Positions 1-12,043 of a stretch of DNA of 64,000 nucleotides are shown in pieces. Made by a program: the position numbers and the translations under genes. The notes under the pieces are model-generated. The model made no database searches. It had not been told where the DNA came from and worked only from the letters and a program-made list of their open reading frames with translations. Origin of the DNA: Ceratobasidium sp. AG-K (taxonomy: Eukaryota > Basidiomycota > Agaricomycetes > Cantharellales > Ceratobasidiaceae); NCBI GenBank assembly GCA_037039685.1, contig JAWNGF010000009.1, positions 1,612,001 through 1,676,000 of the forward strand, in the 5' to 3' direction. Within the stretch, counting starts at the first letter, position 1. Every line of letters begins with the position of its first letter.

Positions 1-866
1 AACATTCTCATCACGCAGGGGTACGGATTGACCGAAACGAGTCCGACGACTACGTTGCTGCCATTGGAATGGGCGGAGGAGAAGTGTGGAAGCGCAGGAG
101 AGCTGTTACCGAACCTCGAGGCAAGGCTAGTTGCGGAGGATGGGTCGGATGCGAAAGAGGGAGAGCCGGGCGAGTTCTGGGTACGGGGTCCTTCGATTAT
201 GAAGTACGTAACCTATTTGTGTCCAGCAACTGAACGTTGCTGATAAATCGCCGCAGAGGGTACTTGAATAATCCCACGGCAACTCAAAACTCGATCACTC
301 CTGACGGATGGTTCAAAACTGGCGACATTGCGATTCGGGATAAGCAGGGATTCTATACCATTGTCGACAGGTTAAAGGAACTAATCAAGTACAAGGGATT
401 CCAAGTCCCTCCAGCCGACCTCGAGAACGTTCTTCTCACCCACCCTGATATCATTGATGCTGGCGTTATTGGAGTAGATTCGGTTGAACAGGCGACAGAA
501 CTTCCTCGGTAAGTACATGTCACTCGCTGCCTAGACCTTTAACTGAAAAGGAACGGCTCTCCATATTAGCGCCTACGTAGTTCACCGCGCAGGATATGCC
601 TCGTTCAAATCACAAGCCGAGCGCGACGCATTCGGAAAGGAGGTGCAAGCCTGGATCCAAACCCACGTCGCGAAACACAAGTTCCTACGTGGAGGTAAGG
701 CTCTCCCGTATTGTTATCAAGAGGAGCGAGCTAATCACCGGGCCTCACAGGTGTCTCCGTTATCGAGGCCATTCCCAAGAGCGCCGCTGGCAAGATTCTG
801 CGCCGACAGCTAAGAGAACTGGCAAAGAAAGAGTTGGCAAGCGGAAATGTCAAGGCCAAGTTATAA
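1..866 (+). CDS. 4-coumarate-CoA-ligase-like acyl/aryl-CoA synthetase, 3' part
   Basis: C-terminal part of an ANL-superfamily adenylating enzyme, which activates a carboxylic acid with ATP and transfers it to CoA. The 5' part lies outside the window. Exons read: <1-203, 257-508, 570-694, 751-866. Seen in order: the YGLTETS nucleotide-binding motif at the start, the TGD...[17 protein letters not shown] hinge region, and the [11 protein letters not shown] motif with the catalytic lysine of the C-terminal lid. The protein ends in Ala-Lys-Leu, a canonical PTS1-type peroxisomal signal, so a peroxisomal enzyme is likely (inference). The motif set is that of 4CL-like/fatty-acyl ligases; the substrate cannot be told. 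All introns have GT-AG ends and keep frame. The neighbouring class V aminotransferase starts about 290 nt downstream on the same strand. Confidence 0.9.
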
Positions 867-1086
867 TATAGATGGTCAGGGCTTCTGTGGTTAAACCCGT
901 GTATGGTAACAGAGCGTCGTCTAATGCGTCATTAAATGAACACAAACGTCATACACTTCTATGCGAATGACCTTATTTCTCCGTATTAGGGAATAATATG
1001 CGACCCGTGTGGTCCTTGTGCCCCTGATTCAGATTCGTAATGCACCGGTGATACCAACGTGATCCGGCTGGATCTTCGAACCATAG

Positions 1087-1096
1087 CATATATAAG
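1087..1096 (+). promoter_or_regulatory. TATA-like box
   Basis: A CATATATAAG sequence lies about 60-70 nt upstream of the aminotransferase start codon at 1158, a plausible core-promoter position. Assigned from sequence and distance only. Confidence 0.35.
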
Positions 1097-1157
1097 CATC
1101 GAGTAGGTCCCACGGCGAGCATCAGCTTGAATTTCCCTACAATCTAGAGACATTAGA

Positions 1158-2703
1158 ATGGCCGCTTCGAAACTCGACGTAGAGAAGTGCCGCGCAGCAT
1201 TTCCTGGCCTGAAGGACGGCTATTTGTTCGGCGACAATGCGGGAGGATCACAGGTGAGCAGCTTTGTGCTAATCCCAGTTAATTCGGTCATTGATGCGTA
1301 CTGTAATGGAAGTGTTTGAAATCTGTAGTAGACAAGCTATCGGACTACCTGCTTTATACTAATGTTCAACTAGGTGAGCTGCTACCTGATCCTATCCACC
1401 GTTAGGCATAATCTCAATCATGCCAGGCGCGGATTACTCTCTCTCGGTAACCTCGACCAAGCGAGTCGACGAAGGATTCGCGAGCACCGCCAAGCTATTT
1501 AATGCGGCCTCACCCTCTGAGATCACTCTCGGAAACTCGTCCACCAATATGCCCGAGGCGATCAGCCGCGCAATGGAACCGCTTATCAAAGACATCGATG
1601 AGATTATTGTTTCCGATGCCGATCATGAAGGTGGGCGCACAAAAGCGAAAGCCTACACTTGGCTCATTTGTCATAGCAAACGTCGGATCTTGGGTTCGAC
1701 TAGCTGAGCGCAAAGGACTCAAGCTACACCATTGGATTCCCAAGCCTTCGGCAGACTCCAAGAACCCCTACAATGTCTCGCTCAGGATTGATGATCTCAT
1801 CCCTTTGCTGAACCAGAACACTCGTCTCGTCGCATTTACCGCGTGCTCTAATATACTCGGAGAATTTGTAGACGTGGAGGGTATCAGCAAAGTAATCCGC
1901 GAGCGGACAAAGCGTCCTGGAAACGAACGTGGGGCCGAAGTATCTATCGATTGTGTCGCGTATGCGCCGCACAGGCAGATTGACGTGCAGAAATGGGATG
2001 CAGATTATGTATTTTTCTCATATTACAAGGTGAGCGGATATGCTTTTGGAAAGGGGTTGCACAACTGAATATATGCAGGTGTATGGCCCTCATTCGGCTG
2101 CCTTGTACACCCGCATGAGCTCGCATAATCAGCTCCAGTCGCTAGCTCATTACTTCCTGCCAACGCACGAAGGGTCTCCATACAAGCTACAGCCCGGAGG
2201 GCCTGGGTACGAACGTAGTTATGCTGCTACAGCCGTACTCGAGTACTTCAATTCGCTCTCACCTTCTGGCGACCTCAAATCGGCATTTGACCTTATCTCG
2301 GACCATGAAGGCGAACTTATGCGCCCCATCATGGAACTGCTGCTTTCTCCCGAGATGTATAAGCGGGGTGTCCGTGTATTGGGGCCAGAGTCTGCGGATA
2401 CCAATATTCGCGCCCCGACAATCAGCTTTGTCGTTGTGGGCGACAACCCTGTGCGAAGTCCGGACGTCGTAAGAGAATTCGATGCGCTTGGAGATGTAAG
2501 TTCGGCTTTTCATATGATACGCGCGGCTAACTTTGTTTGCCCAATAGGTGGGTATTAGGTTCGGTCATTTTTATGCTCATCGGCTTTTTGTCCGCTTGGG
2601 ACTCAACCCAGATGATGGTGTGGTTCGAATTTCGCTCGTGCATTACAACACCGTGGCGGAGGCGGAGCGCCTGGTAAAGAGGCTGAAGGAGGTGCTTCTG
2701 TGA
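1158..2703 (+). CDS. PLP-dependent class V aminotransferase (cysteine-desulfurase-like)
   Basis: Six exons (1158-1253, 1313-1373, 1427-1630, 1677-2029, 2079-2495, 2548-2703) give a continuous 428-residue protein, the usual length for the family. The N-terminus has a FGDNAGGSQ segment. Mid-protein there is a D-x-V-A-Y-A-P-H-R segment, which in the family includes the cofactor-contacting Asp and His. The Schiff-base lysine is probably Lys238 in FFSYYK followed by YGPH; this lysine codon is the last of exon 4. The C-terminus has RISLVHYNT, as in cysteine-desulfurase/isopenicillin-epimerase-like enzymes. The exact substrate is unknown; many fungal members are annotated as cysteine desulfurase-like without assay. 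The start is the first in-frame ATG after a TATA-like box. No targeting signal is obvious, so a cytosolic location is likely. Confidence 0.88.
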
Positions 2704-3659
2704 GTGGGAGTATGTGAATCGCGTGCCCAGAAGTGTGTATCGTCAATAAATGCCAAAAACGTTCAATCTGAAATAAGTGCGATTTGCTATGCCTGTTCCT
2801 CTTGATACCCGATCTCTTGTTACCGTATAGAGTTAAAACTAAACATGCTTTACTTGATTTGTGTGTGAAGAGTAGTTTAAGTCCAGAGGCGAGGCCTATT
2901 CTGGGACATCGCATCCCGGATAGGTGGTTGGTGGGTACGATGATCTGTAAGCTCTGCGGTAACGTTAGTAGAGGGCGACCCCGCGAGGACGGATAACACG
3001 TTCTGTGCCACGCTTGATCAATCCCACAACGGAGGCGGACAAAAAGAGAGCGAGGAGCCATTTTGGCAGTTGTGCTCCCAGGGCAACGACAGACTCAACG
3101 CATACTCTCGTGTCATATATCTAGGCGCCTTGGCAGGCGATGCTGGGCTATTTCGGAACGTTTCGGGCGCCTTCCCTAGCACTAGCTCCTCGGGCCTAGC
3201 AGAGTGTTGAGTTCCAAAGGCATCCCACATCAATATTTTGAATAGATCGAAACGAATCCGGGAGGACGTTGCAACACGTTCTCGTTTGACAACTGCGAGC
3301 CCGACATGTTTGACATCCGCCGGTTGCCCACCGTGGTGCATGTTTTCCCTGTGCTACTGCGGCGCGTTGGTAGAGATCGGTTTGTTGGTACTGTGGAAAG
3401 GTGGCGTAGCCTCTTTTCTGAGTATATCGAACCTACGCCGGAGATTGATCTAAAATATGCAACCGTATCGGTAGGTAGATACGAGCAGATTTTTCGAGCG
3501 ATTCTCGGTGCGACGCGCTCAATTCAGAGGCCTTACACTGAGAAGGGAACCCATACTGCCCATCTCTCACTCCAGACACACAGGATAATAATCACGAATT
3601 GGGTATTATGTACCAGACATACATATCCAGCATCTTAGAGAGAAGGCTACATCCTCCAT
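2704..3659. other. Intergenic, no supported gene
   Basis: About 950 nt between the aminotransferase stop and the metalloprotease stop. Only short open frames on both strands without recognisable motifs or coherent splicing. It should hold both 3' UTRs. Confidence 0.5.
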
Positions 3660-5038
3660 TCACGAGAGCGCAGGGGTGTTTTCAGCGCTGAAAATCGCAA
3701 TCAGTACTCAATTTTGAGCCCCATCCTAGTTCAGACTTACAAGTACTCGTGGTTATCCGCATTGTCGATAGCTTGAGTTGGGTTTGACTTGGCCAACGAT
3801 TTGGCGGCTGACTGACCATAGACGTGGTCATCGGTACCACCGTTGACGGTGAAGTGAGAGTTCTCGTGAACAATCGTGCCCGCGCGGGAGTCAGTTCCGG
3901 TGCTATTTTATCCGTCAGAATCTTCTTCACTTCACATCCACCCATCAATCCATAACTCACTTGGGAGCCGACCAGAACGCCCCGCAGAGATAAATCTTTC
4001 CAGGCGATCCAGGGTTGACGTAGGCATAGGTGCTGGCATAGTCGATACCAGGCTCAGACTTGCAGGCAGTGCAATCGTAGTTGGAAGAGGTAGCGTCGGT
4101 TCCGATGTTCGAATAGTGCGACTTTACGGTGGTGAGACGGGAGGCAGTATAGGCGCCAAACCATGTGGTATAGCGGGTGGTACCAGAAGAGATGCCCGCG
4201 AGGTAAGAGTTGGCATTCGCAACGTAGGTGTTCGACGAGCTATTAAACTAGATAAGCATAAGCATACTCAGACGAGGTCAGGCGCACTCACGTCGCAGCC
4301 GTAGAAATCTGGCTTTGCTGGGTGGAAGTGCATCCGGTGTAGGTCACGGCGCGCTTGGAGAGACTTGAGGTATAGCCGTTAGGAACAGCGAGCTTGCCAG
4401 CAATCTTGAACTGGTGCGAGTTGGAAGAAGCCTCGATGGTCTTGAGCTCTCCAGACGCATCGATGTAGTTGAAAATATTCGTGGCGCCGAACTAATCCCG
4501 CGAATCGTGAGTGTAATAAAGGGAAAAGAGATCGAGAACTTACGCTGTATGCGCCCTCGCCGGACTGAGTGAAATTGTACACACCCGCAAGGTCATGCTC
4601 GATCTCAATGCTCTGCCCAGGGGCAAGAACAGTAAAGGCACCCTCCGTATTCAGGGCAGCGGCCTTGGAAGGCACGTACTTGGCCTTGATCCCAGTGAAT
4701 TTGGGAGCACCAGAAGCAGAACCGATACTGAAGGTGTTGGTCCTGGCCTTGGACAGAACGGTGCGAGGATCGTTCAGAAGCTGCGAGCAGGCTTAGTACG
4801 GTGGACATCGTGGGGTTAAGGATAAACTAACGTTGAGCGTTACATCACCAGTGTTCTTCAAGGTAGCCTTGACTTTGAGCGCATCGACGCCAACGACGGA
4901 GGAAGGCCCTACCAAGTAATTTAGATTCCTGACGCGTCAAAGTTCCCATCCAGGCTTACCAGCGACGTCGAGGACGAGTCCGGGAGCAGCAGAGACCGCT
5001 ACAGCGGAGAGGAGGAGAGCAGAAATGGTAGTCTTCAT
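3660..5038 (-). CDS. Secreted peptidyl-Lys metalloendopeptidase (M35, aspzincin)
   Basis: Seven exons on the minus strand (5038-4960, 4908-4832, 4780-4544, 4491-4292, 4239-3961, 3902-3741, 3687-3660) give 353 residues. The N-terminus [20 protein letters not shown] is a clear signal peptide. A pro-region follows, with a Lys-Arg pair at 177-178 just before AVTYTGC, a likely Kex2-type site releasing a mature enzyme of about 175 residues. The catalytic zinc motif HENSH is at residues 303-307 (Glu304 catalytic) and the aspzincin GTxDxxYG motif at 313-320 supplies the third ligand Asp316. In known M35 peptidyl-Lys enzymes such as that of Grifola frondosa, cleavage is on the amino side of lysine; the same specificity here is inferred. 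Four cysteines in the mature part fit the two family disulfides. Probably a secreted nutritional or interaction protease. Confidence 0.93.
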
Positions 5039-6733
5039 GGTGATGGGATAGATGAGCCAAGAGCGAGCAGCAGAAACAAGTAGAGGAGGATCTCTGGATG
5101 CCATTTTGGTGTGCGCAGCGCGGCTCATTTATAATGAATTAGCACTGCAGCGACCACATGAGCGGCGAGTAGCGTATTGCGCACGACAACGGGGCCACAT
5201 GCCAAGGAAGGCACTCGCATACACATCGAGCCGTGGAAACAATTGCGAGACGGAAGCACATGGGCGCTTCAACAGTGAATGCACTAACTAGACTCTATCA
5301 GGGGAAGAACAATCTTCGGCCGAAGCAACTGCATTGACTGTATTTCATGCATCCTCACAGGTGCGAGACTGGGGCCAAGACTTCCGGGATAAAAATGGCG
5401 CGAAGAAGCGCCGGGGCATGTGCTCGCTGACGAACATTCTATACCGGTCGTAGCCGAGAGCGCGATAAAGCGAGGCAAATCAATTTCAAAATGGTTCTCG
5501 AGTCAAATCTATAGCATCATGTGAGATAGTCGGGTCCTCTTCGAACCCGGTTATCAGAGCAATCCAACGCAAGAGACGCGCACGAGTTAGTCGCGTACCA
5601 GGAATGCAATAGGCAGATGTTCCGCAGGACCTCGACACTGTATCAATGAAGGTCTAATGCCGGACCCGGAAATGCTCCCGCTCGAGCAAGCGAGGACTAG
5701 GCCAGCGCCTCAGCCATGAGTCGAAGACTCTAAATCGCTCAGGCTATCCGCGGGAAAGGACCTGTTCCACGATCTCGCATGCAGAACGCAAGCGGGCTGA
5801 TATGGAGAACTGCCAGGTCTCGAACGGATAATGGAGAGGAATGAGTGAGAAGTTAGTTCAAATGACGAGCGCGAGCACGAGTCTGACCATGCGTATCATC
5901 CTGATTGATCAGAAGGCGCGGTGATATTAGTGCGTGGGGTATATTGTAGTCGGAGTCTCGCTTGTGGGTCAAGAATCTCCGAACTGCTGGGAGCGTAACA
6001 TGTAGCATTAGCCTCCTTCGAGTTGCATTACATATGTAATATAGTTGTCGTTGTCCCTTTTTTGGTCATAAGGAGCGGCCTTATTTCTATGAGCTCGGTC
6101 GTGGGCCTTACAAGTCTACGAATGGTCCAGACGAGTGAGGTATCTTTGACCACCTACCCCTCGAGAGCACTTTGGCCTGCCGACTGCATGCGGTGGACTA
6201 GGCCAGGTCGTGTTTCATGAAGGCGTTTTACCACCCGGTTATGCACATAAGTAGGCAGAACAGTGTGATTTGGCTAAAATCGAGAAACCTCGTCTTAACT
6301 TGAAGATATAATTTAGCAAACGGTCGAAAAACTCAGGCCAATCAGGTTAGGGGCGCGGTGTATATGCGTGACCGCAGCAGCTCATAAACGGAAGTTACCT
6401 CTGAAATACTTCTTCCAAGAAAAAATGGATCTCATGGTCACATTATATACAGGGACTTCCCGCAGGCAGGGGATAGCTGGATTATATGTACTTGGGTTAG
6501 AGCTTATTCGAGTAAGGTTGAGCCTCACTGTAAGTCGCTATTATCGCTGTCTAATGGAAGGGTAATCAAGTAATACGAGGTTACGAGGTAGTTCGATCCC
6601 TGAACTTCCTTAATAGGGCGAGATACTGTAATCAAATCTGACGCAAGGGATGCAGGACCAAGGTGGTTGTCCACAAAGCAACACGTAACGGCCAAGGGCC
6701 CTGATATCACATGATTTGATTTTGAAATAAAAA
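5039..6733. other. Intergenic, no supported gene
   Basis: 1.7 kb between two divergently transcribed genes (M35 protease on minus, Nop12-like on plus). It should hold both promoters. Short open frames only; no motif, repeat or RNA gene was recognised. Confidence 0.5.
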
Positions 6734-8952
6734 ATGAATACCATTTCGACCATGACCGGCTCAGGTTTTGACAATGCACTCGATGCCATCTTCAAATCTA
6801 GCGTAAGCTCAAAAGGACTGAGAAAATGAAGTGAAGCTGAGTTTATAGGTCAGGCAGGAACCTCTGTAGTGAAACCTCCGCCGACGGTTATCCCGGCTCC
6901 TTCGTTACCTCCATCTGTCAAGGCGAAGACGACGACGAAACGGAAACACGAAAAGCAGGTCGTATTTGCAGACGAAGCTGGGACGAAACGGCAGAAGCAA
7001 GGCGAGCATGAGTTGCGTGCTAAAGCGGAAGGCAAGAAATCCCGACCACAGCCCCGAGCCGACCCGTCGGACGAGGACGAGGACGAGGACGAGGATCCGA
7101 CGGTCGAGGATAGCTACCATCAGCGCAGGAAGAATAGACCGGTCGCACAGCCATCCAATGACGATCAGGCACCCAAGTCCAAGACGGAGATGCCTGACTC
7201 TGACTCCTCGTCTGCCTCCGCATTCGAATCCGAATCGGAGTCCGATCTAGACGCCCCTCCTCCTGTTCACGAAACTCTCTCCCAGTCCGCCACGTCTTTG
7301 CAAAAGGGCAAGAAGAAATATGTTCCTGACAATGAATCCCCCGGGCAAAAAGACGCCCGTACAATCTATATCGGGAACCTTCCGGCGAGTGCGGCCAAAA
7401 GTGTGAGTGCTTTGCCTCACACCTAGCCACGGCTCATAACTCGCATCTTACAGGCTGCAAGGAAACAATTGCAAAAACATGTTCTGAGAAGCCTAGTCGC
7501 TGCATACCCTGATCTACCCAAACCCCAGGTTGAGTCCTCGCGATTTAGGAGTGTGGCGTTCAAGGCGCCCACCTCCAAACTACCCTCCGACGCCCTCTCT
7601 TCCTCGTCCAAACCCGGCGCCCCCAACAAACCCAAAACGGACTCTTCCTCCTCGGAGCGGGACCGTGCCCGTGCTGCTGAATGGCGAGCAGCTCATGATC
7701 CCGAAGGAGGTTACAAGACTTTCCAAACGCCTGCGCAAAAGAAGAAGACGGCGTACATCACTGGCGCGCTTCACGATGGCGCAATGTCCTCTGCGAGTGC
7801 GTATGTGGTATTTGCGTATGCTCCTCCGGGAGACGGCACCCCAGCTTGGGACCCGGTCGAAGTCGCCGCTCGGGCGGTCGTAGCTTGTAACGGGACAACG
7901 TTTATGGACCGGGTGTTACGGGTGGATCGAGTTGGCAAGACCAAATCGGCAGCGGGTGCTGGAGAGGAGGGTGGAATTGAAAAGGGAGACCCGCGGACGA
8001 TGGTATTTGTTGGGGGCTTGGATTTCGAGGCAAATGAGGATGCGGTGCGAGCGTTGTTTGAAGGATTGCTGGAGAAGGAGAGGGGCAAGGCGGGAGAGGA
8101 GAAGGGCGAGGAGAGCGAAGCGGAAGGGTCCCAGGAGGAGGAGGAATCGAGTGCCGGCTCGAGTGAGGATGAGGGCGAGGAAGAGAGCGATAGCGACGAT
8201 GACGGCAAAAAGGCGATCGACACCAAACCCAAGTCAACTAAACCACCCGTACCCGTCGCCGCGGCCAAATCCTGGGTCAAGAGCGTACGAATCGTTCGAG
8301 ACAAGGACACGCAACTTGGAAAGGGCTTTGCTTACGTGCATTTTATCGTGCGTCACACATCTTCCTGCACAGACCACAGCTATTAATTTGTCTGTTTTAG
8401 GACCGCGCTTCGGCGGACGAGATTCTCGCAATGGAACCAGGTACGATCAAACTCGCCAAACGAAAACTTCGTGTCCAGAGGTGTAAAACGCTACCGGGCG
8501 CTCTTTCCAAGGTCAAAGTCCCCAAGTCTGACTCTCAAGTGGTTCCAAAAGGCGGCCAGAAATCCGATAACAAAGACCCACCTAAAAAGGGCGATCGCCA
8601 AGACTCGACTCGCCAACCCCGAACACCCTCGCAACAAGAAAGGTCGTCCAAACGGCCAACTCGAATTGACGTCCCTCGCGCCGACCCGGCACTCGGAGAA
8701 CGTATTCGCTCGCTCTCCAAAACCGAGCGCAAGTCTGTCAAGGCGAGCGATGCGGATCGGGTCGCTCGACGATTGGCCAAGAAAAAGGCCAAGGTGCAGA
8801 TGGACAAGGGGGCGAGAAGGGAGACGGCGAGGAGTAAAGCTGGAATTTTGGGCGGCAAGGCGAACAAGTCGAAGGGCCACAAGGTCAAGCCGAAAGCTGG
8901 GAAGAGGGAAAGGAGCGACAAGGCTATTATGAAGAAGAACACGAAGAAGTAG
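6734..8952 (+). CDS. NOP12: Nop12/RBM34-like nucleolar RNA-binding protein
   Basis: Four exons (6734-6802, 6854-7402, 7454-8347, 8401-8952) give 687 residues. A basic and acidic low-complexity N-terminus (Asp/Glu run near 7070-7095) precedes a first RRM starting at RTIYIGNLP and a second starting at RTMVFVGGLDFEANE. The second RRM is split by a long Glu/Ser/Asp insert (about 8080-8210) before its RNP1-like KGFAYVHF. The C-terminal 150 residues are Lys/Arg-rich, ending KKNTKK, typical of nucleolar pre-60S factors. In yeast Nop12 acts in 25S rRNA maturation; that role is transferred by family. A second in-frame ATG at 6752 could also serve as start. The gene symbol is by homology of architecture. 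Confidence 0.88.
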
Positions 8953-9114
8953 ACCGATGTATTTTGTTGGAGGGTTTTGTAACAACTTTAGTTTGGTGCG
9001 TCCCAAACCAGGGAATCAAAAACTTTGGATTCGTACATGAGCGTTTATAATCAGGAACGAGTACATGCGAAGGCTAAGACAATCCGACGATGGAAATAAA
9101 CATTCAAGGGTATT

Positions 9115-9950
9115 TCAGATACCAATATGAATGAATGGTGCCCATTGCTCAAGTGACTGCTCCCCTAGCTTGGCCCCTAAATGTCCCACCGCTATATGTA
9201 GAGCTCTAGCCGCGTGACTACACTTCATCTCTCCGCCTTTTAATAGGTCCGCATATACTTCCCGTGCAACCTCCGGTCCATCTTCATGGTTTCGTCTACA
9301 TGGTAGCAATTACGCTTGGATACCCAGCCATGAGCATTCCTGCTGCGGGATGTACCGCCTCGTCCGGAAGCTCCTTGGATCCTGTCGCAGTTTGACACAC
9401 AGACAAAAACCCTAGACCTTTATTCTTGAATGAGCGTTTGGTAATTGTGGACAACATCAATTGGCCGTCGTGTAAATGGAACGCGCTTTCTGTTGAGCCG
9501 TCTGTTTGCTGGATTTTATGACATGCGAAATGAACCCAGTCGTGCTTGTCCATCCCATCGAGGGCAGCTTTAACCGTCGCGTTTTCATCTTCGAGTTGTA
9601 AACATGGAATATTCGTAGCATGTCCTTGGATGACGGCGAGCTCCACCCGCCTATATGGCAACGGATTTTGTCCTTTGGTGCTTGCTTGACCCACAGCTAG
9701 TACCCCCGGATGAGATCCAGGAGCAGGGAGCGACGAGTTCAACAGGGCGCTCGAAGGACCTCGAAGGACCCGTTGTAGTGATCTTGCACAGTAACTTGTC
9801 TATATATGAGAAGTTTGTTAATGCACCAAAGCCCAGGCATTGCGGCCTTTTGTGGGTGAGTGCAATAGCAGGTAAATTAGTGTCCTCACATATCTGACAT
9901 AAAAACTCAGTGCTATCATGCCTCTGTGATTTTTGAATGCTGTATCTATC
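9115..9950 (-). pseudogene. CHAT-domain (caspase-like, TPR-associated) gene remnant
   Basis: On the minus strand from about 9742 to 9115 lies the C-terminal half of a CHAT domain: WVHFACH carries the catalytic His, FLSVCQTATG the catalytic Cys, followed by LPDEAVHPAAGMLMAGYPSVIATM and, in another frame, the final GPEVAREVYADLL and WAPFIHIGI blocks. A stop and a -1 frame change interrupt it near 9296-9310, exactly after SVIATM. The upstream TPR repeats expected in fungal CHAT proteins are not seen; sequence from 9742 to about 9950 may contain scraps of the domain start. Best read as a truncated, frameshifted copy of a large basidiomycete family. Both dyad residues remain, so loss came mainly by truncation and frameshift. 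Confidence 0.75.
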
Positions 9951-10843
9951 CACCCCCTATCCCATGTTTGCACCAATTGTACCTCAGGCCAGGCGATTTT
10001 GGCCCCGCAAAGTGTTCCACACCCTTGGGTCAAACTCAGTATATATGCGATCTAATACCTCTATACATAGCTGCAATGGTATAGTATTAACCCACAGGGT
10101 ATGAGGTGCAAATCCATTCGCTTTGGTTACAATGCATTTGGCAGTTTAAGGGGGCGGAGTTGTGCTAACAAATCCTCTCAATGACCCCCTTCGTTTTGTT
10201 TCACGCATAGCTCGCTCGTTCCAAATTCGTATGTGCTTCTCAAGTGTTCGTTGTATAGGCCAGATCTTATGCTTTCGGATGAACAATTATTCATAATTTT
10301 TACGCTTGGTCTATATGGAGATATTGCAATTCGACTCCAAAACCTCGGTTTTATTTGAGAGGTTTTGTCGGGCACTGTATATGCGTCTGTATTCCGGCGA
10401 TATGGTCCACAAGTCCAGAAGAAAACCTAGGCTCGGAGAACTCGGGCGGCAACGAGCGCAGCCCGGTCTCGTGGTTCTTGACAAACATATCGATACTAGT
10501 ATCTCAACCCGCGCACCGGTACCGTGAAAATAGCTCGTGCAGGTTTCCCTTGCTACTGTACCCGTAATGGTTCACACGTTATAGACTTGAGACCGTGGAG
10601 ATTCGACTAATGTTGTCAAGGGGGAGCCTTGCTACAGGTTAGGACAACAACAGATACAAAATCCTATTTGAGTCGCCGGGTTGATGCACACGAGAAATAT
10701 ACGGGGACGATCCTTTCCATAATCTCCCATTTTGGGATAGGCAAGCGGAGACAATTCATATTTGCTAATACACACATACCAAATCCGGCACAAGCACGTC
10801 ATGTGCAAGTCCATCCCTGCATTTGAATTTGATCGACACGACG
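9951..10843. other. Intergenic, no supported gene
   Basis: About 900 nt upstream of the TANGO2-like gene. Only short frames without motifs; presumably contains its promoter. Confidence 0.5.
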
Positions 10844-11935
10844 ATGTGCATCGCGTTTTGGACGCTCACTCACCCCCGATACGCACTGTAAGCACTCCTG
10901 CTCTACCCGTGGACCCAGCTATACGTGTGTAGCATTGTCGCTGCGAATCGGGACGAGTTTCTCTCGAGACCGACGACGCCGGCTACTTGGCATGGCTTCA
11001 ACTCGACCGATGAGAAAGATGTGTTGTCTGGACGGGATGCGATGGCTGGTGGGACGTGGTTAGGAATTAATCGGCGCGGAGATGTTGGTCTACTGTAAGT
11101 CCCACCCGTCAGATCAACGCGTCGCTCACGATGTGTAGGACAAACATCACGGAACAAGTTGCCAAGTACCCGACCTCGCGCGGAGACCTCGTATCGCACT
11201 ATCTCACCGCCGCACCCACGCCCGACAGACTCGACACGTACGTGGACCAGCTCACGACCGACCAACGCCCGTACGCGGGGTTTAACCTCTTCCTCGTCTC
11301 GCCATTCAACACCAAGCCACTCGATTATCGTGGAGTACTCGTGACCAACTCGCGTGGTGGAGGTCAGATTACGAGTCGCGCGCTGTCCGAGTCCGAATGC
11401 CTGGCGTGCGGACTGTCCAATTCGAACGACATGGCGAGTCCTGTTCCGGCCGAGGAATGGCCCAAGGTCGCGCAGGGGAAAGCCTTGTTTGAAGAGATTG
11501 TGAGACAGGATTTAGGAGAACAGGAATTGGTCGAGGCGTTGTGTGGGGTTATGAGGTGAGCGCAATCTGGGTGGCGCGAGTTTGGCTGACTTGTGTAGCG
11601 TGGAGAACCCAGACCCGCCCACGTCGCGGTATGGTCTTCGAACGACGATCAGTGTGCCTCCGCTTCCTGTCGAGTCGGGTACATGGTCCAAATCTGGCAA
11701 CCCGCCCGAGACGAAACCTTCGCAACTACCAGCCTCAACGCACGCCGCCCCGGCATTGACTGAGCCAAGTCCACAACGAGACTACTATGGCACGCGGCTC
11801 ACAAGTATCATCCTCATCACCCGCTCGGGTCGAGCAACATTTATCGAGCGAGACGTATGGGTCCAAGACACCCCCGGTGCGAAACCCGTCAACCAACCCA
11901 ACGAGCGGAGGTTCACGTTTGATCTCGAGATGTAA
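10844..11935 (+). CDS. TANGO2/NRDE family protein
   Basis: Four exons (10844-10887, 10933-11094, 11139-11555, 11599-11935) give 319 residues. The start MCIAFW has the family's Cys2, and the defining Asn-Arg-Asp-Glu motif follows in IVAANRDEFLSRPT, then WLGINRRGDVGLLTN and the YAGFNLFLV block. The C-terminus has YYGTRLTSIILI and ERD, also family-typical. TANGO2 proteins are implicated in Golgi/mitochondrial homeostasis and haem or lipid handling in animals and yeast; no enzymatic reaction is firmly known. A low-complexity insert rich in Pro/Ser/Thr (about 11690-11770) separates the last two conserved blocks. The gene is convergent with the copper transporter, 108 nt apart. Confidence 0.9.
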
Positions 11936-12043
11936 CTAGTCCATTATATCGTACATATTATACTCGCGAGTCCAGCTCCTATCGTTATTTCACTAGAATT
12001 GCTACAGAGTGGTGGCTACAGTTTCATCAGGTGCCAGAATTGC

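Noticed and set aside
2603..3341. Overlapping minus-strand frames downstream of the aminotransferase
   Set aside because: Largely antisense to its last exon or in its 3' region; no domain motifs, no consistent splice model.
7771..8310. Long minus-strand frame rich in Ser/Pro
   Set aside because: Antisense shadow of the Nop12-like gene, produced by its Glu/Ser/Asp-rich low-complexity insert.
8491..9006. Minus-strand frame of 171 codons
   Set aside because: Antisense to the Lys/Arg-rich C-terminal exon of the Nop12-like gene; hydrophobic content is a complement effect.
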